NCBI RefSeq assembly: GCF_947500255.1
Contig: NZ_CANMRL010000001.1
Location: 372,001 to 436,000, forward strand
Origin: an uncultured Psychroserpens sp.
GTDB lineage: Bacteria > Bacteroidota > Bacteroidia > Flavobacteriales > Flavobacteriaceae
Length of the DNA stretch: 64,000 nt
Reading direction: 5' to 3'
In this document: piece after piece, positions 45,375 to 54,179 of the stretch
Layout of the letters: each line of letters starts with the position of its first letter
Numbering within the stretch: position 1 is the first letter of the stretch
The notes under the pieces: generated by a model
Databases searched by the model: none
What the model was told of the DNA's origin: nothing
The model's input: only the letters and a program-made list of their open reading frames with translations
Program-made: the position numbers and the translations under genes

Positions 45375-46433
45375 ATGAAACTTTTACAAAAAAAACTTCA
45401 TATTCTCAAAGCTTATTTAATTGGTTGGTTTATTGCAAGTATCATATGGTATATGGCATCAAAATTCAGCTCCAATACTATTAATTTCATAAATCAATCA
45501 TTTACAAATGATACTGTGATATTTCTTGTAACATGGATTTCGCAAGCACTACTTTATGGTTTATTACATCTCGCCATAGATCGGTTTATAAAAAACAGAG
45601 TTGCTTTTTATAAGCTTCAAGTTTATTCACTCTTCTCACAAATCATCACTGCTGTATTTTTGATTTTAATAATCTTTTTCTCATTTAAGATTACTAAGGT
45701 CATATCATCAAAAATTACAATTTTAGAGTTTTTAGATAAATTAGATGGCCTATGGATTGTGTTTCTATATGCATTAATTGTGAATTTTGCCATAAGTACC
45801 ATAATCTATATTGATTTAGTATTGGGTAGAGGAAATCTTCTTAAAATGATTAGCGGCAAATTTTATACGCCTAAAGAAGATGAAAAAGTGTTTATGTTTT
45901 TAGATCTAAAAAGCTCAACCACCTATGCCGAAAAATTAGGCCATATTAAGTATAGTAGATTAATTCAGGATTGCTTTCATGATTTAGCTATCGTCAATGA
46001 TTATAAGGCAAGAATTTATCAATATGTTGGAGATGAAGCTGTACTAACTTGGTCAATAAAAGATGGAATAGAGCATAATAATTGTATAAATGCCTTTTTT
46101 GCATTTAAGGATGTACTAAATGAGAAAAGCACATACTATCAAAAGAACTATGGACTTGTTCCCGAATTCAAAGCAGGAGTCAATTTGGGAATTATAATGG
46201 TGACTGAAGTTGGTGTACTAAAGCGAGAAATTGCTTATCATGGAGATACAATTAATACAACTTCAAGATTGGAAGGTGAATGCAATAGATTAGGTGCTGA
46301 ATTGGTTATTTCAGAAAATGTTTTAAACGCCATTGATTTAAATGCTCAATATGCAATAAAGTTTGAGGATAACCTTTTATTAAAAGGGAAAAACACTAAA
46401 GTCAAAATGTATTCATTAAAAAAAACAACCTGA
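45375..46433 (+). CDS. Membrane class III adenylate/guanylate cyclase
   Basis: A 352-residue protein with four N-terminal helices (to about residue 150) and a C-terminal class III cyclase domain. Metal-binding aspartates are present: Asp177 in FLDLKSSTTYAEKLG and Asp220 in YVGDEAVLTW. HGDTINTTSRLEGECNRLGA supplies the transition-state Asn and Arg (N-x3-R). It is thus probably an active cAMP or cGMP synthase. It is flanked by two TerB-like paralogues. A 70-base remnant of a second copy lies at 55.8 kb. Confidence 0.88.
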   Translation: MKLLQKKLHILKAYLIGWFIASIIWYMASKFSSNTINFINQSFTNDTVIFLVTWISQALLYGLLHLAIDRFIKNRVAFYKLQVYSLFSQIITAVFLILIIFFSFKITKVISSKITILEFLDKLDGLWIVFLYALIVNFAISTIIYIDLVLGRGNLLKMISGKFYTPKEDEKVFMFLDLKSSTTYAEKLGHIKYSRLIQDCFHDLAIVNDYKARIYQYVGDEAVLTWSIKDGIEHNNCINAFFAFKDVLNEKSTYYQKNYGLVPEFKAGVNLGIIMVTEVGVLKREIAYHGDTINTTSRLEGECNRLGAELVISENVLNAIDLNAQYAIKFEDNLLLKGKNTKVKMYSLKKTT

Positions 46434-46451
46434 TCTTTTTGGTTCAAATAA

Positions 46452-46862
46452 TCATGTACTTATCTTTTTGATTTCATCTTTATAAGATTCCAAATCACAA
46501 CCCTCTCTAATTAAAGCTAATGATTTAGCAACTATATCTTTAACATTACTAGGGTCAAAACCCATAGCAATTGCCATCCGTTCTAGCCATGTTATACGAG
46601 TACTATTAAACATTAAATTCTCTCCGTAAATTATCTCAGTAATTTTGTATAATGCTTCCTTACGTTCATCAAATGTATAAGGGGCAATTATTTTATAACT
46701 CATGTAGTTTTCTGAAATATCAAAATACTCTGAAGATGTAATTCCTATTTTCTTTCCAAAAACTTGAAGGAATCCTTTTTCCTCCTCTGAGGCATCACCA
46801 TCTCTAAGAGTAATCTTCATTACCGCAGCATAGGCTTCAAAATATTTACTTTTCGCACTCAT
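46452..46862 (-). CDS. TerB-like helical protein, copy 2
   Basis: About 136 residues. Strongly similar to copy 1 (YAAVMKITLRDGDASEEEK and LERMAIAMGFDPSNVKDI versus the matching blocks). I placed the start at 46862 because the paralogue alignment begins MSAKSKYFEAYAA; an ATG at 46880 adds six residues, and the still longer frame up to 47021 overlaps the next gene and is not conserved. It is convergent with the cyclase gene, 18 bases apart. Confidence 0.68.
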   Translation of the reverse strand: MSAKSKYFEAYAAVMKITLRDGDASEEEKGFLQVFGKKIGITSSEYFDISENYMSYKIIAPYTFDERKEALYKITEIIYGENLMFNSTRITWLERMAIAMGFDPSNVKDIVAKSLALIREGCDLESYKDEIKKIST

Positions 46863-47022
46863 TTTAGCAAGTTTTTTCATTACAAGATTAGTTCTATAAA
46901 AATAAATTTTTAAAACGAATAATTGTATTGAAATCCATAATATTAACCTGTGGTTGTTAAAAAGGGAATAAAGGCGTAACTTGGAATTTAATCTCTTATT
47001 CACACTCCTATTCAGATTCATT

Positions 47023-48618
47023 ATGAGATTTTATGTGTTTTTAGTATTTGTTCTATCCTCTGGATTAATGGGCTTAAAAGCTCAAGAAGAGGCTAATTTA
47101 CTTATTAAAGATGGCGTAAACGCTATGGTAGAAAAGGATTACTCAAAATCTCTTGAACTACTTAACCAAGCCAAAGAATTGGCAATTAAAAATCAATGGT
47201 ACGAACAACAATTTCTAGCCATTAATAATATTGGTGCCAATTATTATAATATGCTCGATTATGGTAAGGCTCTAGAATATTATTTGGAAGCATATACTAT
47301 TGCCATTAAAGACTTAGAACCTCAACAAGAAATGATTGTTCTAAATAATATTGCAATTCTCTATTCTAAGGAAGAAAAATTCGACAAATCTGAAGAGTAT
47401 TTTCTCAAGGCATATGACATCGCTAAAAAAAATAATGCAACTGTTAATTTAAGTATTTATGCTATTAATCTAGCCTCTGTTGCAAATAAAAAAAATGAAG
47501 TGTCTAAAGCTAGGTCATTTCTAGATGAAGCCATTAATTTATCCCAAGAATCTCCTGATTTTTTATTGGAAGCTAAAGCCTTGTTAGTAGAAAACTATTT
47601 ATTAAGAGATAATACTGAAAGCTCAAAGAGATTAGCTTTTGAATTATTGCCGCAATTAAATAATGTTACTAATTCTGAACTTAAAAACAATTTATTATTA
47701 TTGATTTCTAGAGCTTTTGAAAAGGAAAATCATATAGAAGATGCTATTTCTTATGCCGAAATGTCTGTGGAAGCTAGTATCACTTTAGAAAGTAAAATAA
47801 ATGCTTTCGAACGACTTTCTAATTTGCTAACTAAAAATGAATCCTATATAGCAGCTTTAAATATAAAAGATTCATTGATTATTGCTAAAGAGAAATTAAA
47901 TACCATAAATGATGGTCAATTATTTGAAAGAAGTAAAGAAAAGTTTGAGATTGAAAATTATAGAAAAGAATTAAATGACCAACAACAGGAAATTGAAAAA
48001 GAGAGAAAGGCTTTCTATACAATTTTGGGCGCAGCTTTATTATTGTTTCTTCTAATTATTTGGGCTTTAAGAAACCAAATTTTAAAAAATAAACAGCGTA
48101 AAATTCTTGAAAAAAGAAATCAAGAAATTCTGACTTTAGAATTAGAGAAAGAAAAAAATGAAAATTTATTACTCGAAAAACAGCTAAAAAGCGAAATTGA
48201 GTCCAAGAACAGAAAACTCTCGGCAAAGGCGCTTTTCTTATCAGATAGAAATAAGCTTGTTACGACTATTATTTCCGAATTAGAAGCAAACAATACCTTG
48301 GAACATTCTTCAACTATTAAACAGCATATTAAGAACCTAAAAAGCTACTTAAAAACAGATGAAGAATGGGACAGCTTTATTAAGCATTTTGAAGAAGTAA
48401 ACCAAGGGTTTTTAAGCAATCTTAAAAGAAAGCATACTTCAATTAATGCTAATGATATTCGGTTCATTTCTTATGTATATATGGACCTTTCTCCAAAAGA
48501 GATTGCTACAGTTTTTAATATCACTCCCGAAGCTTGTAGAAAACGGAAAGAACGTATTTCAAAAAAACTTGGATTAGGTGAGAGTAACGATCTCTACCAC
48601 TATTTAGCTTCTCTATAA
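47023..48618 (+). CDS. TPR sensor protein with C-terminal LuxR-like HTH
   Basis: A 531-residue protein. It has a signal peptide or anchor (ending LKAQ), about six tetratricopeptide repeats (residues 25-290, e.g. NNIGANYYNMLDYGKALEYY), one transmembrane helix (AAFYTILGAALLLFLLIIW region, about residue 332-352), a coiled coil rich in Glu and Lys, and a C-terminal helix-turn-helix (MDLSPKEIATVFNITPEACR). It would carry a periplasmic signal to DNA. I chose the ATG at 47023 because it gives a proper signal peptide. Such genes are common and uncharacterised in flavobacteria. Confidence 0.82.
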   Translation: MRFYVFLVFVLSSGLMGLKAQEEANLLIKDGVNAMVEKDYSKSLELLNQAKELAIKNQWYEQQFLAINNIGANYYNMLDYGKALEYYLEAYTIAIKDLEPQQEMIVLNNIAILYSKEEKFDKSEEYFLKAYDIAKKNNATVNLSIYAINLASVANKKNEVSKARSFLDEAINLSQESPDFLLEAKALLVENYLLRDNTESSKRLAFELLPQLNNVTNSELKNNLLLLISRAFEKENHIEDAISYAEMSVEASITLESKINAFERLSNLLTKNESYIAALNIKDSLIIAKEKLNTINDGQLFERSKEKFEIENYRKELNDQQQEIEKERKAFYTILGAALLLFLLIIWALRNQILKNKQRKILEKRNQEILTLELEKEKNENLLLEKQLKSEIESKNRKLSAKALFLSDRNKLVTTIISELEANNTLEHSSTIKQHIKNLKSYLKTDEEWDSFIKHFEEVNQGFLSNLKRKHTSINANDIRFISYVYMDLSPKEIATVFNITPEACRKRKERISKKLGLGESNDLYHYLASL

Positions 48619-48623
48619 GGCAT

Positions 48624-48656
48624 TGTCACGTTATTCTAATAAAATGTCACACTATT
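48624..48656 (+). promoter_or_regulatory. Helically phased direct repeats upstream of T9SS gene
   Basis: TGTCACGTTATT (48624-48635) and TGTCACACTATT (48645-48656) match at 10 of 12 positions and start exactly 21 bases apart, two DNA turns. They lie between the TPR-HTH gene and the T9SS gene that starts at 48723. Tandem sites with this spacing suit a dimeric activator. Confidence 0.45.
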
Positions 48657-48722
48657 TCGGTCTACATTTTTGCTAGATGTTTTGGTTTTTAGAAAGATTT
48701 GCCTAAATCTAAATTAATTACC

Positions 48723-51047
48723 ATGAAAACAACTTTACAATCATTTTTTACTCTAGCACTAATTATAAGTTGCTCTTTTAATTCCTTTGCTCAAATTAGC
48801 TATGAAGGAAATAGTACATACGGAAGGTTAGACGATGTAACCTATGACCTTAATACAGAAAACACATTATATGCAGTTTCACTTGGAAACCACATAATGA
48901 AATCTATTGATAATGGTATCAATTGGGAAGTCATGTATTCATTTCCTGAAAGCGGTACTCAAATTAGTGACTTAAGATTAATGGGGAATGATACCCTTAG
49001 TTTTATTATTAAAAACTCTGGTCAGAACGCGAATAACACCATTTATTTTTTCGATTTAAACACTCAAAATATATCACAACAGATTACAGCACCTAATCCA
49101 GGCTTATCAGATCAACAATGGGTTACATCTTATGATATTTATAATCAAGATCCAAACATTATCTTGTTTGCTCAAGGATTTAATTATCAGAACATAAATT
49201 ATGTAAAAGTATTTTACACAACCAATGCTGGAAGTACTTGGTCTGAAGTTTATTTTAATACAAATTATGATTCTGTATTTATAAACAAGGTTGCGATTCA
49301 CCCTAATAATCCTGGTAGTTTATATATGTCGAGAAATTATGGACCAAATGGTGTTGATGGTGGTTTATTTGTATCAAATGATGCCGGTGGAACATGGACT
49401 GAAAAATTAGCAGGTATTGTATTAAGTCCAATTACTTTTAATCCACAGAATGCTTCAGAGATGTTATTAGGAACTTCATCATCGTTTGGTGGTGGAGATC
49501 AGAATCTATACCACTCTTTAGATAATGGTGACACTTGGCAACCTATGACCATAACATGGACCAATCTATACGACTGGGCTGATGACGATATCACTCGAAT
49601 TGAATTTAATCCTACAGATGCCAATAAGATAATAGTACTAGATACCAATGAAATGATAATATCAAGTGATGGTGGTGCAACATGGACTAACCATATTTAC
49701 CCGCTTAATGATGACTTCACTGAAAACCCAGACTCTTATTTTTATGGGCTTAATGTGTCTTTCAACCCTTTCAATAACAATGAATTAATGGTCAATGCCA
49801 ACTATCATCCTTTTAAATCGACTGATGGTGGTGTAACTTTAGAAAAATTAGAGAATCCTTTCTTTCTTTCTAATAAAGTAGCAGTCTCTCAAATTGGATC
49901 TGAAAATTTATATTATGGTGTACAAGGTGGTTTAGTCCATAAAGACATGACTACAAATTTAGAAACAGCACATAATATCATACCTCTTAATATTGGGAAT
50001 ATTGGTAATGGAAATACATATTTTATAGATCGAACTACTGAAGGTAGAGTCTATAGTTTTACAAGTGGAGGCTTTGGTAATACATTACTTAATGTGAGTA
50101 ATGAATTTGGAGCAAATCCATTTCCTATTTACGGTGTACAATTTGACAACCTTCTTAGTACGACTACAGATCCATCAAATAATAATATTGTTTGGGCGTC
50201 TTTTCAAAATTCAGGAACCTACAAAATTGATTTTTCAGATCCAATGAGTCCTACACCTACACAAATTACACTTCCTGAAAGTGGGTTGCATTGGTCAACA
50301 GCTTTTGATGGTCAAAATCCTAATACTGTATTTGTTTCAGTTGGTACAAACTTTTACAAATCTTCAGATAATGGTGCTACCTGGGAGTTGAAGAGTGACG
50401 GCATTTCCTTAACACCAAATAGTGATGCTATTTTAGATATTAAACAAAATCCAAATAATAATCAAGAAATCGTAATTGCAACTACTCAAGGTATATTTAA
50501 GACAACAGATTATGCTGAAAACTGGACACAGGTCTATATAGGTGATAATGTCACTTCAATAAAATATTCTGGTACTAATCATCTTGCCGCTTCAATATAT
50601 TCGTCACCAACAACTGAAGCTCAAATATTAGTGAGTAAAAATAATGCTGATACTTGGATCGAAATTCCTGTTCAAGCCATTGAAAATGTTGGCTCTCAGA
50701 GTATGGACTTTACTTTTGATGTTAATTCTGTTACAGTATATATAGCAACTCCAGACCTTGGGATTATGACGTATAATATTAATACAGACACATTATCAAC
50801 TCCAGATAATGAATACAGCGAATTAGATATTAAAATGTATCCAAATCCTGCAAAAGACATTTTAAATATTCAAATTCCAGAACATTTAAATATTGATAAC
50901 GTGAGTATATTTTCAGCAACAGGTCAAAAAGTCAATGACTATGACACGCTTCAAAACATAAACGTGTCTTCTCTATCAACTGGGTTATACTTTGTTCGTA
51001 TTCAAAGTGGGAAAACTGTTTGGATAAAAAGACTTAGTAAACTCTAA
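48723..51047 (+). CDS. T9SS cargo protein with BNR/sortilin-like propeller repeats
   Basis: A 774-residue secreted protein: signal peptide ending NSFAQ, then repeated Asp-box motifs (SIDNGINWE, SNDAGGTWTE, SLDNGDTWQ, SSDGGATWT, SSDNGATWE) forming one or two beta-propellers. A C-terminal type A sorting domain begins YPNPAKDILNIQIPEHLNID and ends FVRIQSGKTVWIKRLSKL. It is exported by type IX secretion and anchored or released at the surface. Asp boxes do not imply sialidase activity; no arginine triad is visible. The sorting domain is nearly identical in DNA to that of the next gene. The start at 48723 gives a proper signal peptide. Confidence 0.85.
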   Translation: MKTTLQSFFTLALIISCSFNSFAQISYEGNSTYGRLDDVTYDLNTENTLYAVSLGNHIMKSIDNGINWEVMYSFPESGTQISDLRLMGNDTLSFIIKNSGQNANNTIYFFDLNTQNISQQITAPNPGLSDQQWVTSYDIYNQDPNIILFAQGFNYQNINYVKVFYTTNAGSTWSEVYFNTNYDSVFINKVAIHPNNPGSLYMSRNYGPNGVDGGLFVSNDAGGTWTEKLAGIVLSPITFNPQNASEMLLGTSSSFGGGDQNLYHSLDNGDTWQPMTITWTNLYDWADDDITRIEFNPTDANKIIVLDTNEMIISSDGGATWTNHIYPLNDDFTENPDSYFYGLNVSFNPFNNNELMVNANYHPFKSTDGGVTLEKLENPFFLSNKVAVSQIGSENLYYGVQGGLVHKDMTTNLETAHNIIPLNIGNIGNGNTYFIDRTTEGRVYSFTSGGFGNTLLNVSNEFGANPFPIYGVQFDNLLSTTTDPSNNNIVWASFQNSGTYKIDFSDPMSPTPTQITLPESGLHWSTAFDGQNPNTVFVSVGTNFYKSSDNGATWELKSDGISLTPNSDAILDIKQNPNNNQEIVIATTQGIFKTTDYAENWTQVYIGDNVTSIKYSGTNHLAASIYSSPTTEAQILVSKNNADTWIEIPVQAIENVGSQSMDFTFDVNSVTVYIATPDLGIMTYNINTDTLSTPDNEYSELDIKMYPNPAKDILNIQIPEHLNIDNVSIFSATGQKVNDYDTLQNINVSSLSTGLYFVRIQSGKTVWIKRLSKL
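50838..51047 (+). repeat. Duplicated T9SS sorting-module DNA, copy A
   Basis: 210 bases that align gap-free with 52249-52458 at roughly 90% identity by eye, beginning at the YPNPAKD codons and ending at the stop codon. The preceding parts of the two genes are unrelated in sequence. This points to a recent duplication or gene conversion limited to the sorting domain. Confidence 0.9.
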
Positions 51048-51156
51048 TCTTAATCTTCTATATAAAAAGTATAGACAATCGTATTCTTATTTCATTTGGA
51101 ACTAATTGTATAATTAATTAGCACCTTATTTTATTAACTGACTAAATCTTATTTAA

Positions 51157-52458
51157 ATGAAAATCAATGCACTTAGTATAAACAGAATTTCAACTTTTAT
51201 TATAATCCTGCTTATGTATTCAAGCAACTGTAATGCACAGTTAAATATTCTTGATATTGGATTTATATTAACTGATGTTAGTGATGATGGTACCATTGCT
51301 GTAGGTCATAATAATGCAGAACATTTTATATGGACCGAAGCTAATGGTGTAAATTTAATTGGAGGTGTCGAACCTTCATTTTACGGTGGTCAAACTAGAA
51401 TTAATGGGGATGGGACTATAATTGCAGGCACACGCATTAATCCAAGTAACAGTCTAGGGGAACTAAGTTCGTATGATGTCGATACACAAGCATGGACATC
51501 ATACGGTTCTTTAGGTTTCTCGTCTCAAGGCTCTGCAAGTTCTGCTTGGGGAATTTCATCAGATGGATCAACAATTGTTGGCCTAGGCTGGTTCAGCTCT
51601 GGGTCTGCTCATGCCATAAAATGGACAGCCGATGGAGGTCTAGAAGATCTTGGAAGTACAGTACCTGGTCAAAGCACAAGAGCGAATGCCGTCAATAATG
51701 ATGGTAGCGTAATTGGTGGATGGCAAGATAATTCAGATGGAATTCGGCAAGGTGCCATATGGACTAATGGTGTTCAGACCTTATTAACCCATTCTAATAA
51801 CAATCCCGCTGCTGAAGTTGGCACTTTATCTGATGACGGCCTTTGGGCTGGTGGTGGTGGACAATCACCTACAAATGAATTTCAGGCATGGAAATGGAGT
51901 CAATCATCAGGAATCATTAATATTGGACCTTCTCCAGTAAGTGGATGGAGAGGAACCACAACAGGCTTATCATCTGATGGTGAAATTGCAGTTGGTTATT
52001 ATAGACAATGGCCAGGACCAGCAGCTTTTGGAAGAGGTTTTATACATACAGAAAGCGAAGGATTAGTGGACCTTACCGACTATGCTATTTCAGTAGGTAT
52101 AGATGTTCAAGGCGCTATATTAGCATTACCCTTAGGATTATCTGACGATGGTTCCACCGTAGTTGGAGTGACAAATAATGGCAGAGGATTTATTTTTAGA
52201 TTACCTCTACTTGGAGTTGAAGATAATGTATTTGATGATTTTTCGTTGTATCCAAATCCTGCCAAGGATATTTTAAATTTTCAAATTCCAGAACATTTAA
52301 ATATTGATCGTGTGAGTATATTTTCGGCAATAGGTCAAAAAGTCAACGACTATGACACGCTTCAAAGTATAAACGTGTCTTCTCTATCAACTGGGTTATA
52401 TTTTGTTCGTATTCAAAGTGGAAAAACAGTTTGGATAAAAAGATTTAGCAAATTATAA
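51157..52458 (+). CDS. T9SS cargo protein with HAF-like repeats
   Basis: A 433-residue secreted protein with a signal peptide ending CNAQ. The body consists of about seven repeats of roughly 45 residues with the pattern SDDG-T-AVG and A-IWT-G-L, resembling HAF extracellular repeats, probably a beta-propeller. The C-terminal type A sorting domain (YPNPAKDILNFQIPEHLNID onwards) matches that of the preceding gene almost base for base. Its function is unknown; surface binding is plausible. A terminator-like hairpin follows. Confidence 0.83.
   Translation: MKINALSINRISTFIIILLMYSSNCNAQLNILDIGFILTDVSDDGTIAVGHNNAEHFIWTEANGVNLIGGVEPSFYGGQTRINGDGTIIAGTRINPSNSLGELSSYDVDTQAWTSYGSLGFSSQGSASSAWGISSDGSTIVGLGWFSSGSAHAIKWTADGGLEDLGSTVPGQSTRANAVNNDGSVIGGWQDNSDGIRQGAIWTNGVQTLLTHSNNNPAAEVGTLSDDGLWAGGGGQSPTNEFQAWKWSQSSGIINIGPSPVSGWRGTTTGLSSDGEIAVGYYRQWPGPAAFGRGFIHTESEGLVDLTDYAISVGIDVQGAILALPLGLSDDGSTVVGVTNNGRGFIFRLPLLGVEDNVFDDFSLYPNPAKDILNFQIPEHLNIDRVSIFSAIGQKVNDYDTLQSINVSSLSTGLYFVRIQSGKTVWIKRFSKL
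52249..52458 (+). repeat. Duplicated T9SS sorting-module DNA, copy B
   Basis: Partner of 50838-51047, same length, no indels. Synonymous changes dominate the differences, while the encoded residues differ mainly at conservative positions. Confidence 0.9.
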
Positions 52459-52509
52459 TTTGCATATTCTTTTCTTATTATATCATAGATAATCCCTCTA
52501 TTTTATTTC

Positions 52510-52537
52510 AACAGGTATCATAAATATGGTGCCTGTT
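52510..52537 (+). terminator. Putative Rho-independent terminator
   Basis: AACAGGTATCAT and ATGGTGCCTGTT form a 12-base stem with two G-U pairs and a 4-base AAAT loop, followed by TT. It lies 52 bases after the HAF-repeat gene. The remaining bases to the next gene (52679) are AT-rich with nothing recognisable. Confidence 0.6.
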
Positions 52538-52678
52538 TTGCATTTATTATATCTCATAAATTATTAGGATTCGATTTTCCAATAGGATAACATCAAATAT
52601 TGAAGTAAATTTAAATTCTCTATTAGAATTATTTCTAGTAATCAAACGTTTTAAAAGAATAAAATCATAATCTCAATA

Positions 52679-53407
52679 ATGAAAAAAAACACATTCATTA
52701 CTTTTTTTACTATTGTATTAGTGCTAGTATCTCATAGTAGTTTTGCACAAGATGACGATTTAGATTTTAGAAAAAATCACATTAGCGTTGACCCTATACT
52801 TCCGCTTTTTGGAACATTTCAAATACATTATGAACGTGGCATAGGAATTAATACATCTTTGGGTGTGTCTTTTGGTTATAAAGGGTCTTCTGGTGTCTTT
52901 GAAGTGACTCAAATAAGCTTTGATCGCTTTGATTCTAATGATTTAAATTTCTCTGGATTTAAAGTTATTCCAGAATTTAGATGGTATTTTCAAAAACGTA
53001 AATCAGGACTCAATGGTCTGTATTTAGGTGCTTATTTTAAATATCAAGACGCAAGTGCAGATTTAGGAGGCGTATATACATCTAGAGAAGACGAAGTCAG
53101 TGATATTTTAATTGACGCAAACTTAAAGTCCTCCGTTTTTGGAATAGAACTTGGATATAAATGGCTGTTAAAAAAAGGTTTTTTTATTGATCTAATTTTT
53201 GCAGGCCCTGGATTTAGCACTAATAGAATTACTTTAACAGAAATTAGTCCTGTGCCTCAAGCTTTTTATGATGATTTATCAGAAGCATTGCAAGATATAG
53301 GCATCATAGATTTTATTGATCCCGATTTTAGAGTTAATGGTAATCAAGAAACTAAAATTACACTTCCAGCTTGGCGATATGGAATAAAGTTAGGATACTC
53401 GTTTTAA
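52679..53407 (+). CDS. Putative outer-membrane beta-barrel protein
   Basis: A 242-residue secreted protein with signal peptide ending SFAQ. The mature part begins NHISVDPILPLFGTFQIHYE and alternates beta-strands, ending YGIKLGYSF, a typical barrel terminus. It resembles small DUF3575-type outer-membrane proteins of Bacteroidota but I cannot assign a family. It is convergent with the lipoprotein gene, whose stop is 9 bases away. Confidence 0.72.
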   Translation: MKKNTFITFFTIVLVLVSHSSFAQDDDLDFRKNHISVDPILPLFGTFQIHYERGIGINTSLGVSFGYKGSSGVFEVTQISFDRFDSNDLNFSGFKVIPEFRWYFQKRKSGLNGLYLGAYFKYQDASADLGGVYTSREDEVSDILIDANLKSSVFGIELGYKWLLKKGFFIDLIFAGPGFSTNRITLTEISPVPQAFYDDLSEALQDIGIIDFIDPDFRVNGNQETKITLPAWRYGIKLGYSF

Positions 53408-53416
53408 AACTAAAAT

Positions 53417-54067
53417 CTATTTTGGAATAATGATTTCATCTTTAATAATCTGTCCAACCATTTGTTGTGAAAAGGTTAAAGCTGCAGATTGTAATGAATA
53501 AGGGTCCACTAGCGAAGATTCACCAGTCCAAACCCAAGTCTCTTTCCCTTCTACTAGCTCTCCTTTTAAATTATATAAAACAGCTTCAATAACATAAGAT
53601 TTTGTAGGCACATAATATCCAGGTTCGCTAACGGTAATGTAACGTTGGTAAATATGCTTCCCCACTTTATAATAACCAGCTGGTACTGAGTAGCTATTCC
53701 CTTGTTGATAGCGATGACCATCGTTAGTACTAATTAAACTCATAGTAATTACGCCATCCAGATTATTATCCTTAATTATTTTTATCAGGTTTGCTGGTTG
53801 TTGATCCTTTTCACTCATATTTTGAGGAAATATATCTATCCCTTGAACCACATTAATCCCATTGTTTTTAAATAAATTAACAGCTGTTCTTTCAAATGCT
53901 AATCTAGACGTCAAATCATTACTTATGCCAATAACTGCTATTTTAGAATATGTTTTATCTGTATATCCTTCTTTCACAAAACTAGAGGACAGTCTCGGAG
54001 CGCAACTAAAAATCAAAAAAGAAATAGAAAAGAGAATAAAACCACTTTTAATGGATAAAGTTTTCAT
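53417..54067 (-). CDS. Putative lipoprotein, DUF4136/CsgG-like fold possible
   Basis: A 216-residue lipoprotein (lipobox IFSC, near Cys22). The mature domain alternates strands and helices (YSKIAVIGISNDLTSRLAFE, LDGVITMSLIST, VIEAVLYNLKGELVEGKETW), reminiscent of DUF4136 or CsgG-type envelope domains. A dead 217-base copy of its 3' end lies at 43666-43882. It is divergent from the HtrA-like gene, 112 bases apart. The exact function is unknown. Confidence 0.72.
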   Translation of the reverse strand: MKTLSIKSGFILFSISFLIFSCAPRLSSSFVKEGYTDKTYSKIAVIGISNDLTSRLAFERTAVNLFKNNGINVVQGIDIFPQNMSEKDQQPANLIKIIKDNNLDGVITMSLISTNDGHRYQQGNSYSVPAGYYKVGKHIYQRYITVSEPGYYVPTKSYVIEAVLYNLKGELVEGKETWVWTGESSLVDPYSLQSAALTFSQQMVGQIIKDEIIIPK

Positions 54068-54179
54068 AACGAAATTAGAATTTAAAAATGAATATTTCAG
54101 TTCAATTATATTAAAAAATAGCCTAATTTAGAGCTATATAAAGATACGTATTCTTTATCAAAAAAGAGTTTATAGTCCT

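Noticed and set aside
44853-46862. Tellurite resistance genes
   Set aside because: Only the TerB-like fold is suggested; no other ter genes are present.
48723-51047. Sialidase
   Set aside because: Asp-box repeats are present, but no arginine triad or catalytic tyrosine pattern is visible; such repeats occur in many propellers.
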